Shown in pieces: positions 13,771 through 26,169 of a DNA stretch of 64,000 nucleotides. Position 1 is the stretch's first letter, and each line of letters opens with the position of its first letter. Both the position numbers and the translations under genes were made by a program. The notes under the pieces are model-generated. The model saw only the letters and a list, made by a program, of their open reading frames with translations, was not told where the DNA came from and ran no database searches. The DNA comes from Apus apus (lineage: Eukaryota; Chordata; Aves; Apodiformes; Apodidae). The stretch covers positions 21,089,001-21,153,000 of the forward strand of contig NC_067290.1 of the NCBI RefSeq assembly GCF_020740795.1, given 5' to 3'.

Positions 13771-16120
13771 CTTTGTTTTCATACCACAGACAAGAATCTT
13801 CCCTCTCCCATCAGAATTTAACAGTTTCTGTAACTCTAGGCTCACATCTCTATTTTTAAGCTTCCAACATGTGGGCTAGAAATGAGACAAAACCTGTTTC
13901 CTTCTCAGTTATTACCTGGAGATGGGGAGTGTTGGCTGCAGCTCTCAGGAGAGCAGGTTCTCTCAAACTCTGATGCTTTGTCAACCATTTTAAGCTAACA
14001 AAAAGCTTTTCTGGAGCTTGATGTTACTTTCCCTTTGAGTTATTTTTGTGCTTACTTAGTGCAATTAATATTTACTCATACAACTGGTACATTCTTGCCT
14101 ATAACAGTGAAGGTGTCACAACTGGGATCAGAGGCTGGAGGACAAGCTGTACTAGTCAGCCCCTGCCCCCAAAAGGCAGCAATATACCACAAAAGCCTGG
14201 AAAACACTCAGTGGAAAACAAGAAAACCAGGATAGACAGAATTAACCCAGAAAATCAGGGACAGAAACAAATAGAAAACCAAACCTGATGTGGACCCTCA
14301 GCTTTGTCCTCAGCTGAGCCCACTTAGGTTTTCCCCACTCCCCTGCAGAGTTGCATTTTCCTCATTACAGAATTAAGTAGGAATAAAAATACATTAACCC
14401 CCACCTACCAGGCTTCCCTAGACTGTTTTTATTTCTTTTAAGTAGACTTCATGAGCTCGACTTTGCAAGACAGAAACTGGAATTCAGAATTGTTTGTGCT
14501 TGTTTGGCAACCTGCAGCTCTGCAGGTCTATTTGTGTAAGAAAGACCTGACATTAACAAGAAGGCAACACACCCTTAAATTATCAGTAGTAAATTACCCT
14601 GGAAAAGAGACTAGAAATTCAATTATACAATATATACAAAATAAATCCTAAAAACTCCATCACACAAGGCCATAAAGTGGAAGGAATTACTATCTTCTCT
14701 TAAAATCAAACCAAATCCAACAACGTAGTGACACATTCTGAAGAGAAAAGGTAAACACTGTTCATTTGTTCAAATCATTTTTTCCATCTGCAAAGATCCA
14801 AAGGTTTTTGTGTCCAAGCTAATAGAGTATTCAAACAGCTCCCAACTCCTTCTCAAGGTCTAAATTATCTCACTTCTTGTGATTCAGAGGTAAATTCAAT
14901 GTTTACAGTATTCAATTAATCTCCAGACAGCTGCCAGAGTTAATAACAGCTTGGCTGGGTAAATAGAACAGGAAAATAAATAAAAAATTAAGACCAGTCA
15001 CAGCACCTTGTGTCATCAGCCTTTGCTGAGAAGGCTGGGAGGTGGTTCCAGGGCAGTTTCTCACTGGGATGGCCATTTAGTCAGACTAAGCAAGCAGGAC
15101 CCAGCCCCACCAGCAGCACTGCTGCCCCCACCCGCAGGGGCAGGGCAGGACACTTCCCTTTGCCTCTTTACAGAAACGACACCTTCAGCCAACTGAAAGT
15201 AAAAGTCAGCCTCGGTGCTTGGCTTGGGTACCAGAGGAGCAGTCACAGGGAGGGAGTGTTTGAAAACGAGAAGTGCATGTTTAAGTTAAGGCCCCAGCAA
15301 TGGTCCCCTTGCAGGGACTGTGCAGAACAACAGGCTCAGCAGATCTCCTGGTCTGATCTTCCAAAACACCACAGGAGCAGACTTTCTGCAGATTGCCCAG
15401 CAATATGGGGGTAGTTATCCAAACAAACGTGCAGCATGGCTGGGACACCTGGCTAAACACTGATAAAGGTTTAACACGATGTTTGTTCTCCTTGTAGGAG
15501 AGATCCATCTGAAATACCTTCAGAACACCAAACAAAGTGCAGACAATACAAAACAAAGACAAATCACCACATCAAGTACCAGAACCATCTCAGTCTGCTT
15601 CCTGCACCAGAGTTTTGATAGCAGTGATAGAAAAGCATATCAAATGAAACCCCAACAGTTTATGTTGCTACAGCTGAGAAAACAGAAAACAAAATGATAC
15701 TCAAGTTGGACTTCATAACCTCTCACCTCAAGCACACTAAAGGATACATTTAGATAGTTTTTTTAAAACTATAAATTAGAGATGATGCCTACAACTAAGG
15801 GAGGTTCACTCAAAGGTCACATGTCATGGGTCTGTCCCAGCCAGACATTCCACTGTCAAACTTCGTTGTGGCTGCTTGAAGTGAAACAGGCACTACAGCA
15901 TCCTGCCACGTCAGGTTAGCAGAGCTGAGGTTGTGTGGTGTCATTCCATTACACTGCATCTTACCTGATTTAATACTGTGTAACACAACATGGCAAATCA
16001 GTAAACAGGATAACAAGCCTGCCTCCCTGATCTTGCAAATTAAGATCACTGTATATAGAAAGAAATACCTTCCCTCTCTACTGACTATTTAAGAGTTCTT
16101 TTCTGTACACCTGCCCAACG
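13771..16120. other. gene-free stretch, nothing recognised
   Basis: Unique non-coding DNA. The frame at 15010-15414 (134 codons) is GC-driven, overlapped by others, and has no domain. No repeat is recognised. Confidence 0.45.
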
Positions 16121-16159
16121 TACGGCCCCAGCATTTGCATCTCTCACAACCTTTTGAGT

Positions 16160-16262
16160 ATATATTCCTACAGCAGCCCTGTAAGACAAATAGAATCACT
16201 TCTCATTTCATAGACAAGACGTTAAGCAACTAAGAAAGCCTAAAGGATATATCCAAAGCCAA
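16160..16262 (+). repeat. MIR-like ancient SINE remnant
   Basis: ACAGCAGCCCTGTAAGACAA, an AATCACTTCTCATTTCATAG run, GACAAGACGTTAAGCAACT and ATCCAAAGCC line up in order with the MIR blocks ACAACCCTATGAGGTAG, TTATCCCCATTTTACAG, a GAGGAAACTG...GTTAAGTAACT stretch and CCAAGGTC. High divergence indicates great age. Confidence 0.5.
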
Positions 16263-16687
16263 ACAAAAAGCCTTTGAGTGCCCTTTATCCCAGGCACTGG
16301 CCAAGTCTTTGACCACAGAACAATCCTGTATGAAATCTTGAGACATCACACATTACAGTAGGAAATACTTTAAGTATGATGAATAACTTATGCTTGGAAG
16401 CAGAGACAGTTGGGTATTTGGTAAAATATGCATGTCCCCATGACAGTAAATTCATGCTGGAAAAGCCAGATACTAAAAGTTTGGTGATAAACCACTGGTG
16501 CTCATTGCCCTGGTCCTCTGGTACCACCTGCTGCAGGCAGATCTGTGCCAGGGACCTTCTCTCAGCCAGCACATGCAGTGTGACCACAGTAGAAGGCTGT
16601 AGCCCAAGACCCACAAGAACCTGAATGCTGTCCCAGCTGGCAGTCCTGAGGTGCTCCAGCACAGGTTTTTCCAAAGGGGTAATGACC

Positions 16688-17181
16688 TGTCCTGGTTTGA
16701 GCCAGGATGAAGCAAATTTTCCTTTTACTGACTTCTTTTTCTTCAGTGAGCTTTCTTTTAACTAGCAACAGTGTGGTCTTCTAAAGCTGATAAGACATTG
16801 GAATGTTTCTCTAGCTGCTGGGGCTTCAAGGTTGCACCTTCACTCTGCTGGCTCAGGCGCTACCACGAGATCTGTGACACCCCCGTAGGAGGCTGAGTTA
16901 GACAGACAGCAAAATTGGCCAGAGATATTCCATTCCATGTATCTACATAAGCTCAGAGGAAGGTCAGAGATCACAAGACAACTTCCTTCCTGCTTCTTCC
17001 CTTCTCCTCCGTCCCCCCCTCACCATCGACCCTTAGGCTCCAGCTCTCCTGACCCTATGCATTATAAACACTCAGCAGAAGCATCCCTACTGCAACAATG
17101 CTATTCAGATCAAAAGCTGGGAGATTCAGCTCGAAAGAAAATGGAGAGGTAAAATTGAACCAGCTACTGCTATTACCAACA
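16688..17181 (+). mobile_element. solo long terminal repeat of an endogenous retrovirus
   Basis: Begins TGTCCTGGTTTGAGCCAGGA and contains a block that keeps the order of a widespread avian ERV LTR type (AAAATTGGCCAGAGATATTC, then CCATTCCATGTATC), a long pyrimidine tract at about 16980-17022, and TATAAA at 17063-17068. A good 3' boundary is the CAACA at 17177-17181. The flanks are then TGACC (16683-16687) and TGACA (17182-17186), a 5-bp target duplication with one mismatch. The length of about 494 bp, the TG...CA ends and the lack of any gag, pol or env sequence beside it indicate a solo LTR left by recombination. The family assignment (ERVL or ERVK type) is not certain. Confidence 0.75.
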
Positions 17182-19325
17182 TGACAGTTCCATTCATGTT
17201 AGGAGTTGTACCACTAGGAGAGAGAACTGCCACATCCTTCTTCCTTGGTGCTCCAAGAACACAGAACCTGTGTTTCAGAGCATCTCTGAAAACTCAGGGG
17301 AAAACCCAGCATACACTCCCTCCTGGAAACAGACTTTTGCACCCTGCTGGAACACCCTCTTCACTCTGACAGGCAGACTCTGCCACAGCCAGGCTGCTGT
17401 ACCTTAACCTGCTTCTGGCTGAAAAATAACACCTGAGTGCAGGGCAGACTCACCTTTGCCGGGTGCAGGGTGGCTGAGCAGTGCTGTGGCAGGGTGTGAC
17501 AGGGTCACTGCTGCAGGCAGGGGCAGTACCAGCCACACAGGCATAGCCCCACTGAGCCCCTTCTTCTCTTTTACTCCTTTGCTTGTAAGCTGCCACTTTC
17601 TTTCCACCTCCACTTCCCATGGAGAAAGCCAGAGGAGGTAAATCAGCATGCAGGATAAGGAGACAAAGGCCAATCACTAATTCCCACCAGAAGCAAGGTA
17701 GGGAGACTCAGTCTAACAAGGAGGAAAAAAATGAAATGAAAAAGAAAAGCAATCTCCACAAGCTGGAATAGTGCCATGCTGCAGAAGACTCAAACAAGTG
17801 CTTGAGGCTGCATTTCAAATCCATGGGTGGCTGTTACTTCAAAGCAGAGTTTTGAGAAAAGAAAATACTCTCCTCAAGCTACTAAACTGATCTCAGGTCA
17901 GGTGAGATCCTTCCAGCAGACCCACGAGCAGCTGCTGCACCACACAGCACACCTCGCCTGTCCCATGGAGGAGGAGAAGGACAAGCACTCTCCACTCCAG
18001 CTGTGAGCAGGACTCACACATCAGCACCTTTTGGCACACACCTCACCCCATGCCAGACTGGGCTTGGAATTCAAAACCTAGCTCCCCAGGGGCTTGGAAG
18101 CCAAAGCAGCAAAGAGACAGTTGGGCAAGAACTTGCACCACTGGAAAATCATGGGTCTGCCTTGAAGCCTGTGAGCAAAGCAGCTCCTGCAACTCAAGGG
18201 CACACTTGGTGGCTGCTGCTGGATGCACCAAACCTGGGCACTCATGGAGATCAGCAAACTGAAGACACTGACTTGATAAGCTTCACTAAGGAGGACACTG
18301 TGTGCTTCAAAGCCAGCTCCAAGGCATGTTCAGTCCTGCTGTTCCATCTTCATCCGGACTAGATCTTTACTCCGGCCTCCTCCAATGACTCATGATCAGC
18401 ATCTTTAAAATCCAATTAAAAACAAAGATAAATCTGTAAGATAACTGCAAGTCTACTCAAAGCTGCAGTCTTTTCTATTTGCTTTTTTCCAGCCAACACT
18501 TGGGCCACTCGAGTCAGACTGCTTAAACAGGTTGAAATCTTGCAGGCCTTTGAAGACTTTGGGTCACACAGAGCAACTGCAGCAAAGTTCTGGCAGTTTC
18601 TAATTGTCTGTTGGGGTTTCTTTTCCAGATAATTATATGAGATTTCTCTTTTACAGTTCAACTAATTAACACAGCTTCCTTCATCCATTACTGTCACTGA
18701 TCCTCTGGGCTCAGCCCTGCAAGGCTGTCCTTGTGGACGTGGAGAAATAGAGGAAATCAGAAGGGCCCTGTTATCTTTTACATGCCTCCAACATCTCTAA
18801 GACTCCTGCTGCTTTCATCACTGCCTTCCTAACCACTTTGGTTCCAGGCCAAAACAGCAATTAAGTGCAGGCTGCTGCTTAAAAGCACAAGAATAATCCA
18901 ACTGAAATGAAAGAAAACAGCTCATCTAGTACCTGTAAAAGCTAAGCTGTCTCGCACACAGCGATGTGGCACCTCAGTGCAGAGGAACCAATTTGCAATT
19001 CCTACAGATAAAAAAGAACTCCAAACTCTGGAAAAGTCTAAAGTCCAAACCTAGGAATGAACAGCAAGTGGAGATTTCATTTTGGTTTCTACAGAAGCAA
19101 TTCTCAGTTTTATTTGTAAAACTGCCTAAACCCACGACTCAGACTTTTCTACTTGAAGACTTCTCAGTAGACACAGATCCTGCAGCCTGAGGAACAAGCA
19201 TTGCTCTGAAATGGGTGGCCACAGCAGCCCATTAAATGAAGCAGCTATCCCAGGAAAATATGCCTGCAATTTTATTAGCTCTTCTGAGGCAGACATGGTG
19301 ATCTGAGGCTAGAATATTTATACAG
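17182..19325. other. gene-free stretch, nothing recognised
   Basis: Non-coding DNA with scattered GC-richer patches. Open frames at 17404-17677 (minus) and 18003-18362 lack domains. No repeat is recognised. Confidence 0.45.
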
Positions 19326-19327
19326 AC

Positions 19328-19398
19328 AGTATATTTTATTAGATCAACTGCTAGAAGTTGGAAACAAAAAAACAACAAAACAGACAAGCTCTCAGACA
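19328..19398 (+). repeat. fragment of an old dispersed vertebrate repeat
   Basis: TATTTTATTAGATCAACTGC followed by AGAAGTTGGAAAC and later GACAAGCTCTCAGAC parallels a tail I know from dispersed reptile and bird repeats (TTTTATTAGACCAACT, a short gap, GTTGGAAA, then CAAGCTTTCGGG). The match is clear in order but diverged. I cannot name the family with certainty. Confidence 0.4.
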
Positions 19399-19817
19399 GA
19401 CAGGCCATGAAGGCAGTTGTATCCATTACAGCAGTCAGTCTCATAAAATACAATACTTCTTCCTATAAACCTTCCTTCTCTTTGATGCAAGTCATTGTTG
19501 ATGCAGAGTATTTTTCCTCCAGTGCTTGCTCAGCCCCTCAGACCCACCCTGGTGGCCGTGCTCCCCGATCACCCCCACAGGAGGACTGTTCCTCTGACTC
19601 CCCCCAGCTCAGTCTCTGCCACCCAAAAAGCATGTAAATGCCCTATTGATTTCAAGAGAGCTGCACTCAAGTCTCTCTCTCACTGCAATCCCTGAATTTC
19701 TCATTTGTTCCTAACCATACGTGTCCTACCAAGGTGCTTTGTCTTCAACAAGCAGCCCAACAGCCCCTGCACTGGTGGGGGATGCATATCTCGTGTCAAA
19801 GGTTTGCTTAAAAATAC

Positions 19818-19992
19818 CCTCTGTGACCTTGATGCAGACTTAATCTGTCGTTGTACACTCAGTTTAGCTCCAGCCCTGCCTTTTTGCAGTCCTGTCCTGA
19901 AAAAGTCAACTAGATATCTTTTCATTCACTTGCAACATATTGAGTGACCTTGGCAATAGTCTAATCTATCTTGGCAGATTCAAGATAGAGAA
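19818..19992 (-). repeat. possible MIR/L2-like remnants
   Basis: CTCTGTGACCTTGATGCAGA (from 19820) and TTGAGTGACCTTGGCAATAG (from 19940) both recall the GTGTGACCTTGGGCAAG block of MIR in reverse orientation (or L2 in forward). Flanking similarity is weak, so the call is tentative. Confidence 0.3.
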
Positions 19993-20390
19993 AACAAGCA
20001 ACAGAGACAGACCTGCTGGTTTCTGCTATTGATCAGTGACTTGAGTGAAAGCTCATTATGAGCAGAAGGAACGTGTCAGGTACAAGTTCTCCTACAGAGC
20101 AGCAGCAAGAGAGATGAAGAGACCCTTCACCAGGGGGAGGGTGGCTGTGCTTTTGCTTCTGGCAGGGAGGGAGGGAGGTGTGGCTGTGGGAAGGAAGAAA
20201 AGGGCAAGGCAAGAGTGAAGGAGCAGAAATACTGCCAGCCCAGCGAGGCTGTGCATCAGGAACTCCCCGCTCAGGAAACCAAGTTTACTTCACTAAAAAA
20301 TTACAAGATGTTTGCTTGCAAATTAGCACGGTTACACTGTCACACTTTGCAACAAAAGAGAGCAAACTCTTACAACAATACTGTTTCTGG

Positions 20391-20411
20391 GTGTGTATAT
20401 ACACACACACA
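20391..20411. repeat. short GT/CA microsatellite with perfect palindrome
   Basis: GTGTGTATATACACAC (20391-20406) is a perfect 16-bp palindrome continued by further AC units. It probably arose by slippage. No gene is adjacent. Confidence 0.8.
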
Positions 20412-21904
20412 GGTAACACCAAGATACATAAGTACACACGCTAAGTAATACACCATTTAGATATTCCTTCTGCTACTCAGAACCCTGAACACAGGAGCAG
20501 CCAAATGAACACCAGTTACTTTCCTGGCTGTCAGCCTGTAATGCACAAACCTATTGATAAGCCTGCTGGAATAGAGCTTCCTCACCTCCAGAAGTCTTTT
20601 TTGTCCCCAGACTATTACTTTGTGCTCTCTGCCCAGGCAGATCTGTGACCCACAGCCTCTCCCCCAGCCGGGCACTCACACCACACTGCTTGGCACTTTT
20701 GTCACCCGCTTTCCTCACAGTGCCACTGTGTCCCAGGACAAAGCAGAGGAGACTGTTTGCCTGTCTGTGTGATGGGAAAAATGTAACCAACACTCCCCTC
20801 ACAAAATACCCCAAACAAAACACTTCTTGGTCACTGGGGGAAGATGGCACCAAAATCTGCCCCATCACTAGGACCTCAGCTGGGCACCAAGGGGAGCATT
20901 TGCTGCCAGGAGCAGTTCCTGGACTTTGGGGTCTCTCCAAACTGCCCCTGGCAGCAGGAGGCAGCTCATGCCCAGCACTGCAGTCCCAGCTCTTGCCTTG
21001 GCCTCAGCCTTGCAGCTGACAGCCATGCTCATGTTTCTTACTGGTGCTGCACTCCTCCATTATAGCTTAAGATCTGTAAGGAAACACAGCCACGCTCCCT
21101 CCAACTGCAGGGTGGTTTATCCTCCAAACTCCTCAGGTCAAACCCAGGTCAAAATTTCACGTAAGTATCAAATGGTAAGCCCAGTTTGATGAAAAGGGAA
21201 ATTTCCTGCATCCAGCTGAGAAGAGGAGTACATGACACTGAGGGATGTTTACTGCTTACAGACTTCACACCAGGAGAAAAGATAATGGGGATGAGGGGGA
21301 ACAGACAGAGTAATTCAAAGCAACCAGAGGTGGGCACAACTGGGAGGGGGAAATGACAGCACAGGACAGGCCCTACACAGAAAAACTGATTTCTTTCCCA
21401 TTCCTCAGTTCCAGGACTCTCCTTTAAAAGGTCTGCCAGGTCAAAGACAGGCTCAGCTGTCCTCCCTTCAAGCACCTGTCCAGAAACAAGCAAAAAACCT
21501 CTAGACAAAAATTAGGCAGAGCAAGACACCAAGAGGAGAAAAGTCATGTAGCAGATCTCTGGGGAGATACCAAGCAAGTGAGCAAGCAGGCAGGGAGGTG
21601 TGTGCAGCTGAGCCACCCCAGCACATGTCAGCTCCACTCAAGGTCACCAGCTGCATCGATGCCTCAGCAGGTTCACGTGGGCAAGTCTGTACAGCAGCTC
21701 CGCTGCTGCTGGGTCAGACACCAGCCCCTGAGCAGGCTGGTGGAGGGAGGGGACAGCCAGAAACCTGCCACTTGACTTGCTGCTCATGTGCATGGGTAGA
21801 AATCACAAACCATAAGCACATTCATATATGGTGGAAAAAAAATGTACTCGTGCCTCAAAGTGCCATCAAACCAATCCCTTCTCTAACACATACACAGATC
21901 TAGA
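20412..21904. other. gene-free stretch, nothing recognised
   Basis: GC-richer parts (20550-21110) are open in several frames on both strands without domains. No promoter-like CpG density and no nameable repeat. Confidence 0.45.
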
Positions 21905-22056
21905 AACAGGATTATCTCCAGCCTTGCAGATTTTCAAAACCAGACTGGATAATGCCCTGAGCAACAAAGCCTGATCTCATCCTGACCCTCATTAGAGCAG
22001 GGCACTAGATTAGACACATCCCATGGTCCTTTCCAACCTGAAACATCCTGTAACCC
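21905..22056 (+). mobile_element. CR1 LINE, 3' end fragment
   Basis: ATTTTCAAAACCAGACTGGA, then AATGCCCTGAGCAAC, CTGATCTCATCCTGACCCTC, GCAGGGCACTAGATTAGAC and GGTCCTTTCCAACCTGAAAC follow the order of the avian CR1 3' untranslated end. The terminal tail is degenerate (ATCCTGTAACCC in place of ATTCTGTGATTC). This is an old, 5'-truncated insertion. Confidence 0.85.
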
Positions 22057-25000
22057 AGGAAATCAAGGCACAGACCATGAAGGTGGATGTATGGAAGGAG
22101 AACATGATGGTCACAGCCAAACTTTTGTACCAGTAGAGGATAAACTCACTAAAAATACAATCTCAAATGGAATGCAAAATCTTAGAGGTTTATTGTCTTT
22201 GAGGTTGCTGCACCTCTGATGGAAGAAAATCAGCCATTTTAATATTAAAGTAAAACACTTGGATTTTTAAAAGACTTGGCCATTCATAATTTCCTGAGCC
22301 AAGTACAGAATTCACCACAGAATATCCCCAGAAGGTGGATCAGGACTTACCTTAATCTTACACATAACTCAGGAAAAAAAACAACCACCCAACAACCACC
22401 CAAACAAAATCTAACCCAACTAGTTCATTGCCAATTGCTCCTTGGCAAGAGTCAATAAGTGATTCAGACAAGTATTCCTGACAGAATAGCCTACAGAATC
22501 TCACACAAGCCATTTGCAGCTAAGTAGTTACTGATAATGGTGTAATATAAAAGGTGAGGAAACAAACATTTGGTTGGTGTATTTGTGTTCATATTGAATT
22601 AACAAGTTTATACTGATTAATCCTGTCACCAGCTATCCTTCCCCACAACAGAAGGAACAGCCACAGACATCAGGCCACTAGGGGTCTATTTTCTATCGAT
22701 TTTTGCATTTAAACCACCCACTCCACAGCTACAGCACAAACAGGTGAAACTGGATGAGTGGTTTATTTATGGCATGATCAGGAGGAAGACTTGGATGACC
22801 TGCTAGAAATGCCATATTTTGGGCAACATACAGCATCTCACTTCTGGTGGGTTTTTGGGTTAGGGTTTAAAAGTATTCCACTAGAGAACAGAAAGTGCTC
22901 TTTAGAAAACAAAGAAAACCAAACCAAGACACAACTACACTTGTAGTAACCTTAATGTCAAAAAAGCCCTAGAGGTTCGTTCACATCTGTCTATACCCTC
23001 AGTTCTCACTTTACATCCTTTTTCTAAAGCACCACTGGTGCACAACCAATGAACACCTTCAAGTCCCTAAAGCAAAGAGAGGGCTGCCTGCAGCCCTGGG
23101 AGCAGGCAGCAGCAACCCAGCTTGGCTAGAGGAACAGGACCACGAGGCCTGTTCTCCAGAGACTGACAGTCTCACACTCCGTTGACAGCTGTGCTTGAGA
23201 GGCCAGAGGCAATGGGATTTCCAGTAGAGGGCAGGTTTCAGTGTTTGGTCTGTCTTGATTTAAGCTAGAGATCAAACATCTCCAGAATCAGTGACAGACA
23301 TAATTTAGTGTCCATAAAACCTGATCAGAATAGCACAGGAGGTGCTGCAGCCCCAGAGCTCCCACCTTCCCCTCTCACCCAGGCCGGGTCCCCACTGCTC
23401 CTTGTCCCCCAATACACCCACTGCAGCCACCCCAAAGCCAGTAATTTTACAGGACCTAAACCCACTCTGTTTTGGGTACCACAACCGCTTCACACATCAG
23501 CCTTCCCTGCACCCGTGGGTCAGGGGAGCTCCATTCCCCATGGATCCCAGCAGGTGGGTCTGCTCCTCACAGGGTGTCCTCAGTGTCCATGGGAGGCACA
23601 GAACTGCACATACCATCACTCAAAGTAAAGGCAGCAGCAGCAGTGGGAGCCCCAAGATGCTTCAGATCAGCCAGAAAAACATGAAGATAAGCTGAACCCC
23701 AAAGACTGCAGCTCCTAGTTTCTGTAGCAGGGCAGGTGGCAGCATTTGGAGGTTCCATTCAGATGTGCCCAGTGCAACCCACATTTCTGTCCAAAGCTGC
23801 TGGGAGAAACCTCCACTACAGGAAACTTTCATCTGCTCGTTGGTACGAACACAATCACAAGTCAGTTAGTCAAGAGTGTCCCCATTATGATCGGATTAGC
23901 ACAGGGAAAATACGATGGGCCCTCAATCTTTTACCCCTGTAGGCAATATATCCTCTCCAGAAAAAAAAAAGTCTATTTCCTTTTGGAATCGTGGATTTTT
24001 CTGCTAAATAACAGAAAAGGTCAGCTTTAAAATTAAAGCAATACTTTTACTGGGTTATTCCTGTTCACTGAATATAGCCATATTTCCTCAGCACATTAGT
24101 ATTATTGGATTTCTAAATCACATTTCAGTGGCTGACAGAAAACACATGCAAAAAAAATCCAATATCAGTAATACAAATAGGGAATGGAACAACTTAAAAT
24201 GGGTCAACACCACAAGAACATTTTATTTAAACAAAGCACACATGAAAGAAGCATTTCTAGATATGTATTAATCATGTGATAGGTATTAAAAAACTGAAAC
24301 AGCTTAAGTCACTTCCCATAAAGACTTCTTACTGTGCTTGTATGCATTAAAGCATCATATCGTCATAAAATCAGGTCTAAAGTATGTCACCAGTCCCCCA
24401 CAGGGACACAGCAGAATCAGCTACACAACCTGTTCTCAGAAAGGAAAACCCACACCTTCATCACCCTAGAAAATCTAGGGACAGAGCAGAGCAGGGATTC
24501 TATGAACCTCAGGGATAATCCCAGTGTCCAGCTCCCCCCCACACTTACTAAGTTGTTATTAGCTGATACAAATCTTCTTGCAACATGTGTTTATGTTCTG
24601 TGCTATTCCCAGGGTACACAACACTTAATTACCATCCTTACTGCCACACAAGTATGCACACAAATGTGGGAAACAATGAAGAGCTGGTTTAAAGGCTGCA
24701 TGTGCAACATTTGAAGTTGTAAACTACAAAGGACCAGGCTGTGTGAGATTTACTTGAATAGAAACTCCCTGAATCTTTCAAGCCAATAGGAACCCTGAGG
24801 ATCCACAGGGATGTAACACAGCATCTGCTCCCCACCCTGGTCTGCCCAACCACAGCCTCTGGCTCGTCTCAACTCCCTTCTCTCTGTAGTTCTGCAGAGG
24901 GCCCTCACAAAATAAACTACAGAAAAACAGCCAGCACCTCTGCAGGGATGACATCCTTTTGAACAGGACCTCCCTCTAAACATCAAGTTGAATTTAGACT

Positions 25001-26109
25001 GCAAGTTCTCCAGGACGAAGGCACTTAGCAATGAACTGCCATTAGCATCACAGTAATACCCAATATGATCCCTGTCAGAGTCCTGTACTGCAAAAAAAAT
25101 GAGATTCCTTCACTCAGAAGCTGATGTTTATTTCAGTTTCTAAACAAATATGGTTTGTGGAAGGTAGAGAAAGGTGTTCCAGCAAAGGAAATAAAATGAG
25201 CACAACGAGGATCAAACTGCCAGTACGTTACACTAAGTGCCACGAAGCTGTTTCACAAGAAGAGAACAAAGTGATTAGAAGAAAAAAAACAAACCAAGAA
25301 ACCCTGAAATAAACCTTACTGAAGAGTCACCAACTGATACTTGAATCCTGCGCTTAAGAGGGAACTAAAACAAAACATGAAAACTGAAGTTAGTTTTTAC
25401 TCTGCACTTAGAGCAGCCTAAAAATTCAGAGGCATCACCAGGCATTCACCATGGGCAGGATCTGCACATTCACTCCCCCAAAAAAGAGAGAAGAAAGCTG
25501 AAAATCTTTCCAAGATGCTCAACTCAGCTGGATGTGACCCCAAGTTACCTGGTGTAACCTTAGAGGGGAGATGGACCCAGGCAGGCTCCAGAGCTGCCTT
25601 CCAGCCCAACTGATACCATGACTCTAAAGAGCTTCATTTAGACAAACAAGAAAAATTAATCCATTTTTGTTTCAGGAAAACAATTCAGAAAACAGACAAT
25701 TGGTCATAAATGATCCTGTGGCAAAGGCGTGGGTAGGAGATAAGTACCAAGAGAAGAGAGGTTCCACTAGAGGAACTTAATGTGATACAGCCCTAGTTAA
25801 AAAGAAAACAGATGAGATAATTAATCTCTATTTACTACAAATTCCACCAGGAAAAGGAAACTCTGTCAAATCTGTTTGTGCCTTTAATATTGCAGTGAAG
25901 TCTCTAGTAACTACTTTGTGCACTGATCCTAAGGCAGAAGAAAATTAATTCATCTTTTGGCTTCTAAGAGCAACACAAAATACTTCCTCCTCCCTCTGAT
26001 TTAGAGACCAGGCAAACAGCACCAAGGCCCTTCAGTATGCCTGCATGAGGAACCAGTTGGATGGGTGGTTCCTGTAGACTCAACCTTTTGATAAATAATT
26101 TCTAACTTT
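22057..26109. other. gene-free stretch with small simple repeats
   Basis: Contains a duplicated ACAACCACCCA motif near 22380-22405, a telomere-like TTGGGTTAGGGTTT at about 22855-22868 (barely two units) and a CAG triplet run near 23630. Open frames around 23308-23758 on both strands are short and domain-free. Confidence 0.45.
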
Positions 26110-26168
26110 TCATAGAATCATAGAATCATAGGGGTTGGAAAGGACCTCAAAAGATCATTTCCATCTGA
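26110..26168 (-). mobile_element. CR1 LINE, extreme 3' end, antisense
   Basis: CATAGAATCATAGAATCATA followed by GGGGTTGGAAAGGACCTCAA and AAGATCATTTCCATC is the reverse complement of the CR1 3' tail with its ATTCTATG repeats. Only about 55 bp remain, so the copy is severely 5'-truncated. The clean tail suggests it is younger than the other CR1 pieces. Confidence 0.9.
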
Positions 26169-26169
26169 A

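Noticed and set aside
22849..22870. Telomere-like TTAGGG run
   Set aside because: Barely two imperfect units, far too short for an interstitial telomeric array.
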